Below are positions 50,992 to 59,773 of a DNA stretch of 64,000 nt, piece by piece. Position 1 is the first letter of the stretch, and each line of letters opens with the position of its first letter. The notes beneath the pieces are model-generated. The model ran no database searches, was not told the origin of the DNA, and saw nothing but the letters and a program-made list of their open reading frames with translations. The DNA lies in contig CAVLDO010000006.1 in NCBI GenBank assembly GCA_963662035.1, forward strand, positions 27,740-91,739, in the 5' to 3' direction. This DNA comes from Equibacterium sp963662035. Its GTDB lineage: Bacteria > Bacteroidota > Bacteroidia > Bacteroidales > UBA932. The position numbers and the translations under genes are program-made.

Positions 50992-52605
50992 TTACATTTT
51001 GTCTGCGAAGAAGTCGTTGCCCTTGTCATCCACCAGTATGAATGCGGGGAAATCGACCACGTTGATGCGCCAGATGGCCTCCATCCCGAGCTCGGGATAC
51101 TCCACGCACTCGATGCTCTTTATGGAGTTTTGGCTGAGCACTGCTGCGGGGCCGCCGATGCTGCCCAGATAGAAGCCGCCGTGCTTCTTGCAGGCCTGTG
51201 TGAGGGCCTTGGTGCGGTTGCCCTTGGCAATCATCACCATAGAGCCGCCGTGATCCTGGAATTCATCCACATAGGGATCCATACGGTTGGCGGTGGTGGG
51301 GCCCATCGAGCCGCAGGGCATCCCTGCGGGGGTCTTGGCGGGGCCGGCATAGAGCACCGGATGATCTTTGAAATATGCGGGGAGGTCTTCGCCTGCGTCC
51401 AGACGAGCCTTCAGTTTGGCGTGGGCTATGTCACGGGCCACGATAATGGTGCCGGAGAGGCTCACGCGGGTCGCCACAGGATATTTGGAGAGTTCCGCGC
51501 AGATATCCTTCATAGGCATATTCAGGTCTATCTTCACGGCATTGCCTTCACCTGCGCTGCGCAGCTCCTCGGGGATGAGTTCGCCGGGGTTGTCGTCCAT
51601 CTTCTCTATCCAGATGCCGTCGGCGTTGATCTTGGCCTTTATGTTGCGGTCTGCCGAGCAGCTCACGCCCAGGCCGATGGGGCAGCTTGCGCCGTGGCGC
51701 GGCAGGCGGATCACCCTGATATCGTGGGCAAACGCGGTGCCGCCGAACTGCGCGCCGAGACCTATCTTGCAAGCCTCCTCCTTGAGCAGATTCTCAAGCT
51801 CTATGTCGCGGAAGGCGCGGCCGCTGCCATCGCCCGTCGTGGGCAGCGAATCGTAGTAGTGGGTGGAGGCCAGTTTTACCGTGAGCAGGTTCTTCTCTGC
51901 CGAAGTGCCGCCAATGACAAATGCAATGTGGTAGGGCGGGCAGGCAGCCGTGCCCAGGGTGCGCATCTTTTCGGTGAGGAAGGGGACGAGTGTTCCGGGG
52001 TTCTGGATGCGGGCCTTGGTCTCCTGATAGAGATAGGTCTTATTGGCGCTGCCGCCCCCTTTCACCACGCATAGGAAGCGGTATTCCATACCCTCGGTGG
52101 CCTCGATGTCTATCTGTGCGGGGAGGTTGCATTTGGTGTTGACCTCATCGTACATCGTAAGGGGGGCATTCTGGCTGTAGCGCAGATTCTCCTCCGTATA
52201 AGTCTTGTAAACGCCCATGGAGAGAGCCTCCTCATCGCAGAAGCCGGTCCAGACCTGCTGCCCTTTCTCGCCGTGGATTATGGCGGTGCCTGTGTCCTGG
52301 CAGAAGGGAAGCTGTCCCTTGCAGGCCACCTCGGCGTTGCGCAGCATTGTCAGCGCCACATATTTGTCGTTTTCGCTGGCCGCCGGGTCACTCAGTATCG
52401 AGGCCACCTGAATGTTGTGGCTGCGGCGCAGCATAAAGTTGACGTCGCGGAAAGCGGCGGCGGAGAGTGCCGTCAGGGCCTCGGGAGAAACCTTAAGTAT
52501 GGGATGTCCCTCGAACTGCGATACACTCACCCCCTCTTTTGTGAGGCAATAATACTCGGTGGTGTCTTCTCCGAGCTGAAACATAGGAGCATAAAAAAAT
52601 TCCAT
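50992..52605 (-). CDS. Fumarate hydratase, class I
   Basis: 537 residues from ATG 52605 (MEFFYAPMFQLGED); a longer frame would run into prfB. Interconverts fumarate and malate with a 4Fe-4S cluster; cysteines likely to bind it are in PFCQDTGTA, TKCNLPAQ and GVSCSADRN. Both the alpha and beta parts are fused, as in FumA/FumB, and length matches. Being an oxygen-labile enzyme it fits an anaerobe. It lies five bases from the prfB stop. Confidence 0.95.
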   Translation of the reverse strand: MEFFYAPMFQLGEDTTEYYCLTKEGVSVSQFEGHPILKVSPEALTALSAAAFRDVNFMLRRSHNIQVASILSDPAASENDKYVALTMLRNAEVACKGQLPFCQDTGTAIIHGEKGQQVWTGFCDEEALSMGVYKTYTEENLRYSQNAPLTMYDEVNTKCNLPAQIDIEATEGMEYRFLCVVKGGGSANKTYLYQETKARIQNPGTLVPFLTEKMRTLGTAACPPYHIAFVIGGTSAEKNLLTVKLASTHYYDSLPTTGDGSGRAFRDIELENLLKEEACKIGLGAQFGGTAFAHDIRVIRLPRHGASCPIGLGVSCSADRNIKAKINADGIWIEKMDDNPGELIPEELRSAGEGNAVKIDLNMPMKDICAELSKYPVATRVSLSGTIIVARDIAHAKLKARLDAGEDLPAYFKDHPVLYAGPAKTPAGMPCGSMGPTTANRMDPYVDEFQDHGGSMVMIAKGNRTKALTQACKKHGGFYLGSIGGPAAVLSQNSIKSIECVEYPELGMEAIWRINVVDFPAFILVDDKGNDFFADKM

Positions 52606-52610
52606 ATCAA

Positions 52611-53700
52611 TCAAATAGTTGTATTGTTTCCGTTTTGCATCAGGTAGAGTTTCATAAACTCGTTGAGGTCGCCGTCCAGCACCCCTGCGGTGTCGCTGGT
52701 CTCGTGCCCCGTGCGCAGATCCTTCACCAGACGGAAAGGCTGCAGGGTGTAGTTGCGTATCTGGCTCCCCCACTCTATGCGCTTTTTCTGCCCTTCGAGC
52801 TCCGCCTGCTTTTCGCGGCGCTTCTGCAGTTCAAGGTCGTAGAGATGACTCTTGAGGATGCGCAGTGCGTTCTGGCGGTTTTCAAGCTGCGAGCGGCTCT
52901 CCGTGTTCTCCACCACTATGCCGGTGGGGATGTGCCGCACGCGGACTCCCGTCTCCACCTTGTTCACATTCTGTCCGCCCGCGCCGCTGCTGCGGTAGGT
53001 GTCCCACTCCAGGTCGGAGGGGTTTATCTCGATTTCTATCGAATCATCCACCAAGGGATACACAAACACCGACGAGAATGTGGTCTGACGCTTGCCCTGG
53101 GCATTGAACGGAGAAATCCGCACCAGACGGTGCACGCCGCTCTCCCCTTTGAGGTAGCCGTAGGCATAGTCCCCCTCGATTTCGAGTGTGACCGACTTTA
53201 TGCCGACCTCCTCCCCCTCCAGCACATCGGCCACGGTGACCTTATAGCCGCCGCGCTCCGCCCAGCGGGTATACATCCGCATCAGCATCGCGCTCCAGTC
53301 GTTGGCCTCGGTGCCGCCCGCGCCGCTGTTTATCTTGAGTATCGCCCCGAGGCTGTCCCCTTCGGCGGAGAGCATATTGCGCATCTCCAGATTCTCCACC
53401 TCCTGTACGAGGGAGGCGTAGGCGGCATCCGCATCGGCTGCGGCGTCCTCGCCAAAGTCCATTAGCACCTCCAGGTCGGCCAGCAGCGACTCAGCCCTGG
53501 CATAGCCGTCGGTCCAGAACTTGATGGACGAAATCGTCTTCTGGGTCTTCTCCGCAGCTGAGGGGTCTTCCCAGAAACCGGCCTCCAATGTGGTCTGATA
53601 CAGCTGCTGCTGCCTCTCTAATTTGCCGGGGATGTCAAAGATACCTCCCCAACGTCTTCAACCGCTGTGCGATTTTACTAACCTCGTCTGATGTTATCAT
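52611..53700 (-). CDS. prfB: Peptide chain release factor 2 (programmed +1 frameshift)
   Basis: Releases peptides at UGA and UAA. The gene begins at ATG 53700 (MITSDEVSKIAQRL). Twenty-one codons later it meets an in-frame TGA at 53637-53635 in the context GGGGAGG-TAT-CTT-TGA-C. This is the classical RF2 slippery site with its upstream Shine-Dalgarno-like stimulator. Shifting by +1 (skipping the T at 53637) continues with DIPGKLERQQQLYQ to the stop at 52611, giving 362 residues. The SPF tripeptide and GGQ (GAGGQNVNK) are present. Low RF2 lets more shifting occur, so the gene is self-regulated. The first 23 bases overlap the end of recX. Confidence 0.95.
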
Positions 53701-54142
53701 AAAACGCCTTTATCTGTTCGTATGAATATCCGCGGCTTTCTCCGTAGCGGAGCAGTTTTGCAAAGGGCTCCTGTCCTTCGCCCCCTATGGTGCGCCACTT
53801 TGCCGCAAGCAGGCTCTGCATCCTGGAGTGGGCCCCGGCCTGATCGATGCTCTGCAGCGCGCCGTCTATCGTCTCCCTGTCGAGACCCTTGATAGAGAGG
53901 GCGTAGCGTATCTTACGCTCTCCCCACCCCTGAAGGGTGCTCTTGTCCCGCGCAAAAAAGGCCGCGTATCTGTTCTCGTCTATATATTTATTAAGGCAAA
54001 GGTAGGAAATAATGGCATCGCAATCAATATCCTCCCCACCCGCGCAGGAGGCTATCTTGGCGGCGATATCCTTCTTGCAGTACTCTCTCGCGCTGCAGAG
54101 GCGCGCCATCCTCCCGCATATCTTCTTCTCGGCGTCGTTCAT
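53678..54142 (-). CDS. recX: RecX regulatory protein
   Basis: 154 residues from ATG 54142 (MNDAEKKICGRM), which lies 13 bases after the stop of the patatin gene. It consists of the three-helix repeats of RecX (about 1-55, 56-100, 101-154), with CSAREYCKKDIAAKI and GWGERKIRYALSIKG. RecX modulates RecA filament growth. Here it is not next to recA, which is 4.2 kb away on the other strand. Its end overlaps prfB. Confidence 0.9.
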   Translation of the reverse strand: MNDAEKKICGRMARLCSAREYCKKDIAAKIASCAGGEDIDCDAIISYLCLNKYIDENRYAAFFARDKSTLQGWGERKIRYALSIKGLDRETIDGALQSIDQAGAHSRMQSLLAAKWRTIGGEGQEPFAKLLRYGESRGYSYEQIKAFYDNIRRG

Positions 54143-54155
54143 TGCGGAGCGCCGT

Positions 54156-56519
54156 TTAGAACCAGAAGCCGAGGCTTGCATAGAAGCCCACTCCGGGATG
54201 GTGCGAATTCCAGTTGATGTTCACCTCCAGCGGGCCGGTCCTCAGGTCATAGGCATAGCCCGCACGCAGACCCGTTATGCCGCCATCGTCGACAAAACCA
54301 CGCAGGTCGCCGCCGCTGCGCGCATAATTGCCGGTGAGCATCAGATAGTGGCTCTCGAATATTTCATAGCGCAGGTCCAGACCCGCCACGGCCACAAACG
54401 GCTCGGCCGCAATCACTCCCGTGCTGCCGTAGAAGGGGATCTGCTGCTCCGTGTAGCGCCCCGCCTGGTTGCCGCCGATGCAGTTCATCATGGCCACAGG
54501 TATATCATCGCCGACGATTATGCGCGAATGCACAAAGGGGGTGAAGGCGAACCTGCTCCCGATGGAGCCCACATATTGGGCGGAGAGCGATGCCGCAAGC
54601 AGCGGCGAGCTGTCGGCAGACTGGTCGTCGAGATCCGCCACATCGCTTATATCTGTGAGATATACCGCGTTAAAGCCGAGTTTCGCCCCTTTTGTGGGGA
54701 ACCAGGCGCTGTTCTGCGTGTCCACGCCCAGTTTTACAAACGGGCCGAAGAAGGCGGTGCGGCTGTCATCGGTGTTGTAGACATCAGGCACGTTGGCGTT
54801 GCTCAGAGCAGTGCGGTAATAATAGAGCCGGGCGTCCAGTCCCGCCTCCACCTTCAGCTTGCGCAGGTTGCCGCTGGCCAGCGAAAGGTCCACATTGTTC
54901 TGCAGATAATCGATCAGGTGGTACTTTCTCTTGTCCTGCGAGTAGAGCGGCAGGGCGCTGTGGCGCATTCTGTAGCTCGCCTCGAAACCGGCGAAGTTGG
55001 ACCCGACATAAGAGTATTCAGCCTGGAGCTGATAATAGTTAGCCAGCCGGGCCGAGAGCCCGAACCGGCTGCCGTACAAGCTGTTGTAGTTGAGCCCCAG
55101 ATCCACCAGGATGGAAGATATCTCCTCCGTGTCAAACCTGAGCCCCAGCCCCAGCCGGTTGTTGCGGTTGGGCACCAGAGTCATCACCAGGCCGAAGGGG
55201 GACTGGTTACCTTCCAGGCTGTACACCACTGAGTTATATGCATTTGTGCCATAGATGCCGTCCACAGCTCTCTCTATGTCGGATATGGAGATGCCGCGGC
55301 AGGTGTCGAGGTGGAATTTCTTGCGCAGCAGCGCCTCCTCCTTGGCACCCACCCCCACAAAGCGGATGGAAGAGAGCACTATGGTGTCGCTGACCTTGGT
55401 GGCCTTTAACGCCTCGTGCGCGGCCGGCTGCGGCCCCACAAAGCTCTCGTTGCCCTCCTTCTCTTTCTGCGATAGCCACTTCTTGAGCTCCAGCAGCTGG
55501 GGCACCGCCTGGCGGGCGGCCTTCTCGCCGTTGTCTATGAGGCGGCGCAGGCTCTTGTTGTCAAAGCTCATCGTGCCGTAATTCTCTATGTCGGGCTGAA
55601 TCAGTATGTCGGTGTCTTCCAAGGCGTTGCTTGTTTTGGCGGTCATTGCCACCGTTATCACCTTGGAGAGCATGTCGGCCACGTTGTTGTAGTCTATCTT
55701 GCTGCCGTCGCTGGGGGTCTTGACCCCTATCACTACGTCGGCCCCCATCGCGCGGGCCACATCCACCGGATAGTTGTTGCGCAGGCCGCCGTCCACCAGC
55801 ACCATTCCGTCGGTCTTGACGGGAGGGAACACCCCGGGGATGGCCATCGAGGCCCTGAGCGCTATGGGCAGGATGCCTTTGTTGAACACAATCTCCTTAC
55901 CCGAAACTATATCCACCGCCACACAGGCGTAGGGAATCGGAAATTTGGAAAAGTCGCTCTCCTCGTGGTATCCCATCGTGCATTCGGAGAGCAGGCTGTA
56001 GATTTTCTGCCCGCCCATGAGGCCCATCGGGAGCAGCCCGCTGCTGGAACCCTCTGGGGCCAGACGCAGATTCTCGTGATTGTCCCGCTCCGCAGAAAGG
56101 GCGTCGGCCGTTTCCGTCGCGATGGGGTTCTCGCGCCGCAGGGCGCCGTTCCAATCGAAGCCGAAGGGAATCTGCACCAGATATTTGGACTCCGCCGTCT
56201 TCTGCTCGTATGAGAGGCTTTCGCGCTTGGATGTGCCCGTAATCACATATTCCCAGTCCTGCGACACTATTATCGAATCCAGCTCCGATGCGGAGTGCCC
56301 CACTGCATACAGGCCTCCCACCAGGGCGCCCATACTGGTGCCGGTGATGATGTCGATGGGGATGTCATACTCCTCGAGCACCTTGAGGACTCCGACGTGC
56401 GCCGCCCCCTTGGCCCCGCCGCCGCTGAGCACCACGGCCACCTTGGGCCGCTGGGCATAGGCCTGCGCCGCCACAAAAAAGCAGAGCGCGGCCGCCGCGA
56501 AAAATCTAAGCTTCTTCAT
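54156..56519 (-). CDS. Patatin-like phospholipase with outer-membrane beta-barrel
   Basis: 787 residues: signal peptide (1-22, AQAYAQ), patatin domain (about 25-310) with oxyanion loop GGGAKGAAHVG, nucleophile Ser62 in GTSMG and Asp in VDGGLRNNYPVD; a POTRA-like stretch (about 385-460, LRKKFHLDTCRGISISDIERAVDGIYG); and a C-terminal Bam/Omp85-type barrel ending in an aromatic residue (GFYASLGFWF). This is the PlpD/patatin-barrel type. It may act in outer-membrane lipid turnover or secrete its own lipase domain. Confidence 0.9.
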   Translation of the reverse strand: MKKLRFFAAAALCFFVAAQAYAQRPKVAVVLSGGGAKGAAHVGVLKVLEEYDIPIDIITGTSMGALVGGLYAVGHSASELDSIIVSQDWEYVITGTSKRESLSYEQKTAESKYLVQIPFGFDWNGALRRENPIATETADALSAERDNHENLRLAPEGSSSGLLPMGLMGGQKIYSLLSECTMGYHEESDFSKFPIPYACVAVDIVSGKEIVFNKGILPIALRASMAIPGVFPPVKTDGMVLVDGGLRNNYPVDVARAMGADVVIGVKTPSDGSKIDYNNVADMLSKVITVAMTAKTSNALEDTDILIQPDIENYGTMSFDNKSLRRLIDNGEKAARQAVPQLLELKKWLSQKEKEGNESFVGPQPAAHEALKATKVSDTIVLSSIRFVGVGAKEEALLRKKFHLDTCRGISISDIERAVDGIYGTNAYNSVVYSLEGNQSPFGLVMTLVPNRNNRLGLGLRFDTEEISSILVDLGLNYNSLYGSRFGLSARLANYYQLQAEYSYVGSNFAGFEASYRMRHSALPLYSQDKRKYHLIDYLQNNVDLSLASGNLRKLKVEAGLDARLYYYRTALSNANVPDVYNTDDSRTAFFGPFVKLGVDTQNSAWFPTKGAKLGFNAVYLTDISDVADLDDQSADSSPLLAASLSAQYVGSIGSRFAFTPFVHSRIIVGDDIPVAMMNCIGGNQAGRYTEQQIPFYGSTGVIAAEPFVAVAGLDLRYEIFESHYLMLTGNYARSGGDLRGFVDDGGITGLRAGYAYDLRTGPLEVNINWNSHHPGVGFYASLGFWF

Positions 56520-56532
56520 TTTTCGAGTTTTT

Positions 56533-57561
56533 TTAGTTTTGTGAGTTTTTACCTGCCAGAAGGCCGCAGGCAGCCATTATGTCCTCCCCTCGGGAGGCGC
56601 GTATAGTAGTGGTGACCCCGGCGGCCAGAAGCCGCGACTGAAAAGCCTCCATAATCTTCTCCCCGCCGCTGGAATAGGGCGAGCCGGGTATCTTGTGGAA
56701 CCGGATCAGGTTGACTCTGCACTCCAGGCCCGCGAGCAGGCGGGCGAGGGCGTCGGCGTGATGTTTTGAATCGTTGAGCCCGGCAAACATTATATATTCG
56801 AATGTAACCCTCCTCTGCCCCGTGAAGTCGTATTGCCGCACCAGAGACAACACCTGCTCCAGAGGATACCGCCCCTCCACCGGCATCAGCGCCAGCCGCT
56901 CGGAGTGGATGGGGTTGTGCAGGCTCACCGCAAGGTGGCAGCCTGTGTTATCCAGAAAATCCTTGAGCGTGGCCATATCGCCCACGGTGGAGAGGGTTAT
57001 ACGCTTGGGACTCCAGCCGAATCCCCAGTCGGCGCATAGAATCTCCAGCGCCGCCTTCACGTTGTCCCAGTTGTCGAGCGGCTCTCCCATCCCCATAAAC
57101 ACCGCATTGGTGAGCTTTTCCGACTCCTCCACATCCATGAACTGCGCTATGATTTCGCGCGTGGACAGATTGCCGTGGAAGCCCTGGCGCCCTGTCATGC
57201 AGAACACGCAGCCCATCTTGCACCCCGCCTGCGAAGAGACGCACAGCGTGGCGCGGTCGCGCTCGGGAATCATCACGGTCTCGATGTATTGCCCTTGGCG
57301 CACCGCCCCGAAGGCATATTTGCGGGTGCCGTCGGCAGATGTCTGCACGTCGGCAGGGGCGATGTGCCCCACTTCGTACTCAGCGGAGAGCCTCCCGCGG
57401 GTTTCCTTGGAGAGATTGGTCATCTCGGCGATGCTCTTCACCCGCTTTTTGTAAAGCCAATCCGCCAGCTGCGAAGCCACATAACTCTTGAGGCCCAGTC
57501 CGCTGCAGAGACTCTTGAGCTCAGGGAGCGTCATACCTAAAAGAAATTGCGCCATTTCCAT
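56533..57561 (-). CDS. rlmN: Dual-specificity 23S rRNA/tRNA (adenine C2) methyltransferase RlmN
   Basis: 342 residues, radical-SAM enzyme. The cluster cysteines are Cys114, Cys118 and Cys121 in CKMGCVFC. The C-terminal catalytic Cys is in GEDIMAACGLL. MGMGEPLDN and RVTFEYIMFAGLND are conserved. Methylates A2503 of 23S rRNA and A37 of some tRNAs. Start at 57561; MAQFLLGM two codons later is an alternative. It lies 13 bases before the patatin gene. Confidence 0.95.
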   Translation of the reverse strand: MEMAQFLLGMTLPELKSLCSGLGLKSYVASQLADWLYKKRVKSIAEMTNLSKETRGRLSAEYEVGHIAPADVQTSADGTRKYAFGAVRQGQYIETVMIPERDRATLCVSSQAGCKMGCVFCMTGRQGFHGNLSTREIIAQFMDVEESEKLTNAVFMGMGEPLDNWDNVKAALEILCADWGFGWSPKRITLSTVGDMATLKDFLDNTGCHLAVSLHNPIHSERLALMPVEGRYPLEQVLSLVRQYDFTGQRRVTFEYIMFAGLNDSKHHADALARLLAGLECRVNLIRFHKIPGSPYSSGGEKIMEAFQSRLLAAGVTTTIRASRGEDIMAACGLLAGKNSQN

Positions 57562-57566
57562 CCAGT

Positions 57567-57601
57567 TTTGGGCAAAAGTAGTAAGAAAATGATTAAGTTT
57601 G
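57567..57601 (+). promoter_or_regulatory. Putative promoter of the LOG gene / recA region
   Basis: TTTG at 57567-57570 and TAAGTTTG at 57594-57601, spacing 23 nt (longer than the usual 19-20). The -7 box ends four bases before the ATG at 57606, so transcription would begin at or next to the start codon. Confidence 0.45.
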
Positions 57602-57605
57602 CCTT

Positions 57606-58319
57606 ATGAATCACGCCGAGAAAGAAGAAATAATACGCAGAAGCTTCCGCCGCAAGTGGTGGAACGATGTCAAGACCGCCGACTCGTGGTCTGTGTTCAA
57701 GATAATGTCGGAATTCGTGCAGAGCTTCGACAAGCTCTCGCAGATCGGGCCGTGCGTGGCCATATTCGGCTCCGCCCGCACCAGGCCAGAAGACGAATAC
57801 TACAAGGCGGCCGAAGAAATCGCCTTCAAACTGACCCGTCTGGGCTTCGGCATCATCACAGGCGGCGGCCCCGGCATTATGGAGGCGGGCAACAAGGGGG
57901 CTGCGGCCGAGGGAGGCGCCAGCGTAGGCCTGTGCATCAACCTACCCAACGAGCAGAGCCCCAACATATATATCGACCCCGACAAACTGGTCAATTACGA
58001 CTACTTTTTCGTGCGCAAGACCATCTTTATGAAGTTTTCGCAGGGATACATCGCGATGCCCGGCGGATTCGGCACCCTGGACGAGCTCAGCGAGGCGCTG
58101 ACCCTGATCCAGACCGACAAGATGGTCTCATTTCCCGTGGTGCTCTACGGCAAAAGCTACTGGCAGGGTCTTCTGGACTGGTTTAGAGACACACTGCTGG
58201 AGCACAATATGATAAGCGAAGGCGACCTGGACCTCTTCCACGTGGTGGACACCCCCGATGAGGCGGTGGCCGTCATCAAGGAGTTCTACGATAAATATGC
58301 CCCCAAACCTAATTTCTAA
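57606..58319 (+). CDS. LOG family (lonely guy-like) nucleotide hydrolase
   Basis: 237 residues with the family motifs GGGPGIMEAGNKGA and PGGFGTLDELSE. LOG proteins release free base from nucleoside monophosphates; some are PpnN-like nucleosidases. The N-terminal 45 residues are a helical extension. It is followed by recA after 31 bases on the same strand. The physiological substrate is not clear for Bacteroidetes members. Confidence 0.88.
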   Translation: MNHAEKEEIIRRSFRRKWWNDVKTADSWSVFKIMSEFVQSFDKLSQIGPCVAIFGSARTRPEDEYYKAAEEIAFKLTRLGFGIITGGGPGIMEAGNKGAAAEGGASVGLCINLPNEQSPNIYIDPDKLVNYDYFFVRKTIFMKFSQGYIAMPGGFGTLDELSEALTLIQTDKMVSFPVVLYGKSYWQGLLDWFRDTLLEHNMISEGDLDLFHVVDTPDEAVAVIKEFYDKYAPKPNF

Positions 58320-58350
58320 CATATTAAAACAACCTGAAACACAAACTATT

Positions 58351-59376
58351 ATGGCTAAAGAAGAGATGAATCAAGCCGTGTCGAACGAAGAGAAGCTCAA
58401 AGCGTTGAAGGCGACGATTTCCAAAATCGAGAAGGATTATGGCAAGGGCTCAATTATGAAGTTGGGAGACCAGCCGGATAGCTCTGTTTCTGTGATTCCG
58501 TCGGGGTCCATCGCATTGGACCACGCCCTCGGAATCGGCGGATACCCCCGCGGACGCGTAATCGAGATTTACGGCCCTGAATCCAGCGGCAAGACCACCC
58601 TGGCGATACACGCCATCGCAGAGGCGCAGAAGGCGGGCGGAATCGCCGCCATCATCGACGCCGAGCACGCGTTCGACCGCACCTATGCAAAGAATCTGGG
58701 AGTGAATGTGGACACTCTGCTCATTTCGCAGCCCGACAACGGCGAGCAGGCGCTCGAAATCGCCGACAACCTGATCCGCAGCGGCGCCATCGACATCATA
58801 GTGATAGACTCGGTGGCGGCCCTCACCCCCAAGGCTGAAATCGAGGGGGAGATGGGCGACAACAAGGTCGGTCTGCAGGCAAGGCTTATGAGCCAGGCAC
58901 TGCGCAAGCTCACCGCAAACATTTCCAAGACCAATACCTGCTGCATCTTCATCAACCAGCTGCGCGAGAAGATCGGCATAATGTTCGGCAACCCCGAAAC
59001 CACCACCGGCGGCAACGCCCTCAAGTTCTACGCATCGGTGCGCATCGATGTGCGCAAGGTGACCCAGATCAAGGACGGCGACGAGGCCACCGGCAACCGC
59101 ACCCGCGCCAAGGTCGTCAAGAACAAGATGGCGCCCCCCTTCCGCAAGGCGGAGTTCGACATCGTGTTCGGTGAAGGCATCTGCAAGATAGGCGAGATCG
59201 TGGACCTCGCCGTGGATTTTGACATAATCCACAAGAGCGGCTCCTGGTTCAGCTATGGAGAAAACAAGATAGGTCAGGGGCGCGACGCCGTGCTGCAGGT
59301 GCTGCGCGACAATCCCGAATTCTGCGACGAGGTAGAGGCCAAGGTACGCGAGGCGCTCGCCGCCGCAAAAGATTAG
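58351..59376 (+). CDS. recA: Recombinase RecA
   Basis: 341 residues from ATG 58351 (MAKEEMNQAVSNEEKL). Walker A GPESSGKTT, Walker B IIVIDSVAAL, the L2 region MFGNPETTTGGNALKFYASVR (as adjoining motifs) and the C-terminal part are all present. Catalyses strand exchange and promotes self-cleavage of LexA/UmuD-type proteins. It lies six bases before umuD, so the SOS mutasome genes are co-transcribed with it. Confidence 0.98.
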   Translation: MAKEEMNQAVSNEEKLKALKATISKIEKDYGKGSIMKLGDQPDSSVSVIPSGSIALDHALGIGGYPRGRVIEIYGPESSGKTTLAIHAIAEAQKAGGIAAIIDAEHAFDRTYAKNLGVNVDTLLISQPDNGEQALEIADNLIRSGAIDIIVIDSVAALTPKAEIEGEMGDNKVGLQARLMSQALRKLTANISKTNTCCIFINQLREKIGIMFGNPETTTGGNALKFYASVRIDVRKVTQIKDGDEATGNRTRAKVVKNKMAPPFRKAEFDIVFGEGICKIGEIVDLAVDFDIIHKSGSWFSYGENKIGQGRDAVLQVLRDNPEFCDEVEAKVREALAAAKD

Positions 59377-59382
59377 CGCGGT

Positions 59383-59766
59383 ATGGCCGACGGCGAAGAT
59401 CTCGTAACGGTCCACGCGGGGTTCCCGTCCCCTGCGGAAGACTTTATGGATGTAGCCCTCGATCTCAACAAGGAACTTGTACGGAACCCCTCTTCTACCT
59501 TCTTTGCAAGGGTGAAGGGGGTTTCTATGATAGAGGACGGCATCGGCGACGGCGATATGCTCATAATCGACAAAAGCGTGGAGCCCTACGACGGCTGCCT
59601 GGCGGTCTGCTTTGTGGACGGGGAGTTCACCCTCAAGCGCTATCGCAATATGGGCGATTATGCCCTGCTGATGCCGGCCAATAAAGATTACAAGCCCATC
59701 CGGGTGGATGCCGACAACCAGTTCGCGGTGTGGGGGGTGGTGCGCTACCTCATCAAGAAGGTTTAG
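59383..59766 (+). CDS. umuD: UmuD-like S24 peptidase (Pol V subunit)
   Basis: 127 residues. It has a short N-terminal arm with the cleavage site Ala12-Gly13 in VHAGFPSPAED, matching the Cys24-Gly25 site of E. coli UmuD. The catalytic pair is Ser48 (GVSMIEDG) and Lys85 (FTLKRY), exactly 12 positions lower than in E. coli. RecA-stimulated self-cleavage would remove 12 residues. It lies between recA and umuC. Confidence 0.93.
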   Translation: MADGEDLVTVHAGFPSPAEDFMDVALDLNKELVRNPSSTFFARVKGVSMIEDGIGDGDMLIIDKSVEPYDGCLAVCFVDGEFTLKRYRNMGDYALLMPANKDYKPIRVDADNQFAVWGVVRYLIKKV

Positions 59767-59773
59767 CTTTCCG

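Noticed and set aside
52606..52773. A 56-codon N-terminal extension of fumarase
   Set aside because: It overlaps prfB coding sequence and has no similarity to fumarase; MEFFYAPMF is the natural start.
52611..53588. prfB as a truncated gene or pseudogene
   Set aside because: The upstream TGA is the programmed frameshift site, with the stimulator and CTT-TGA-C intact.
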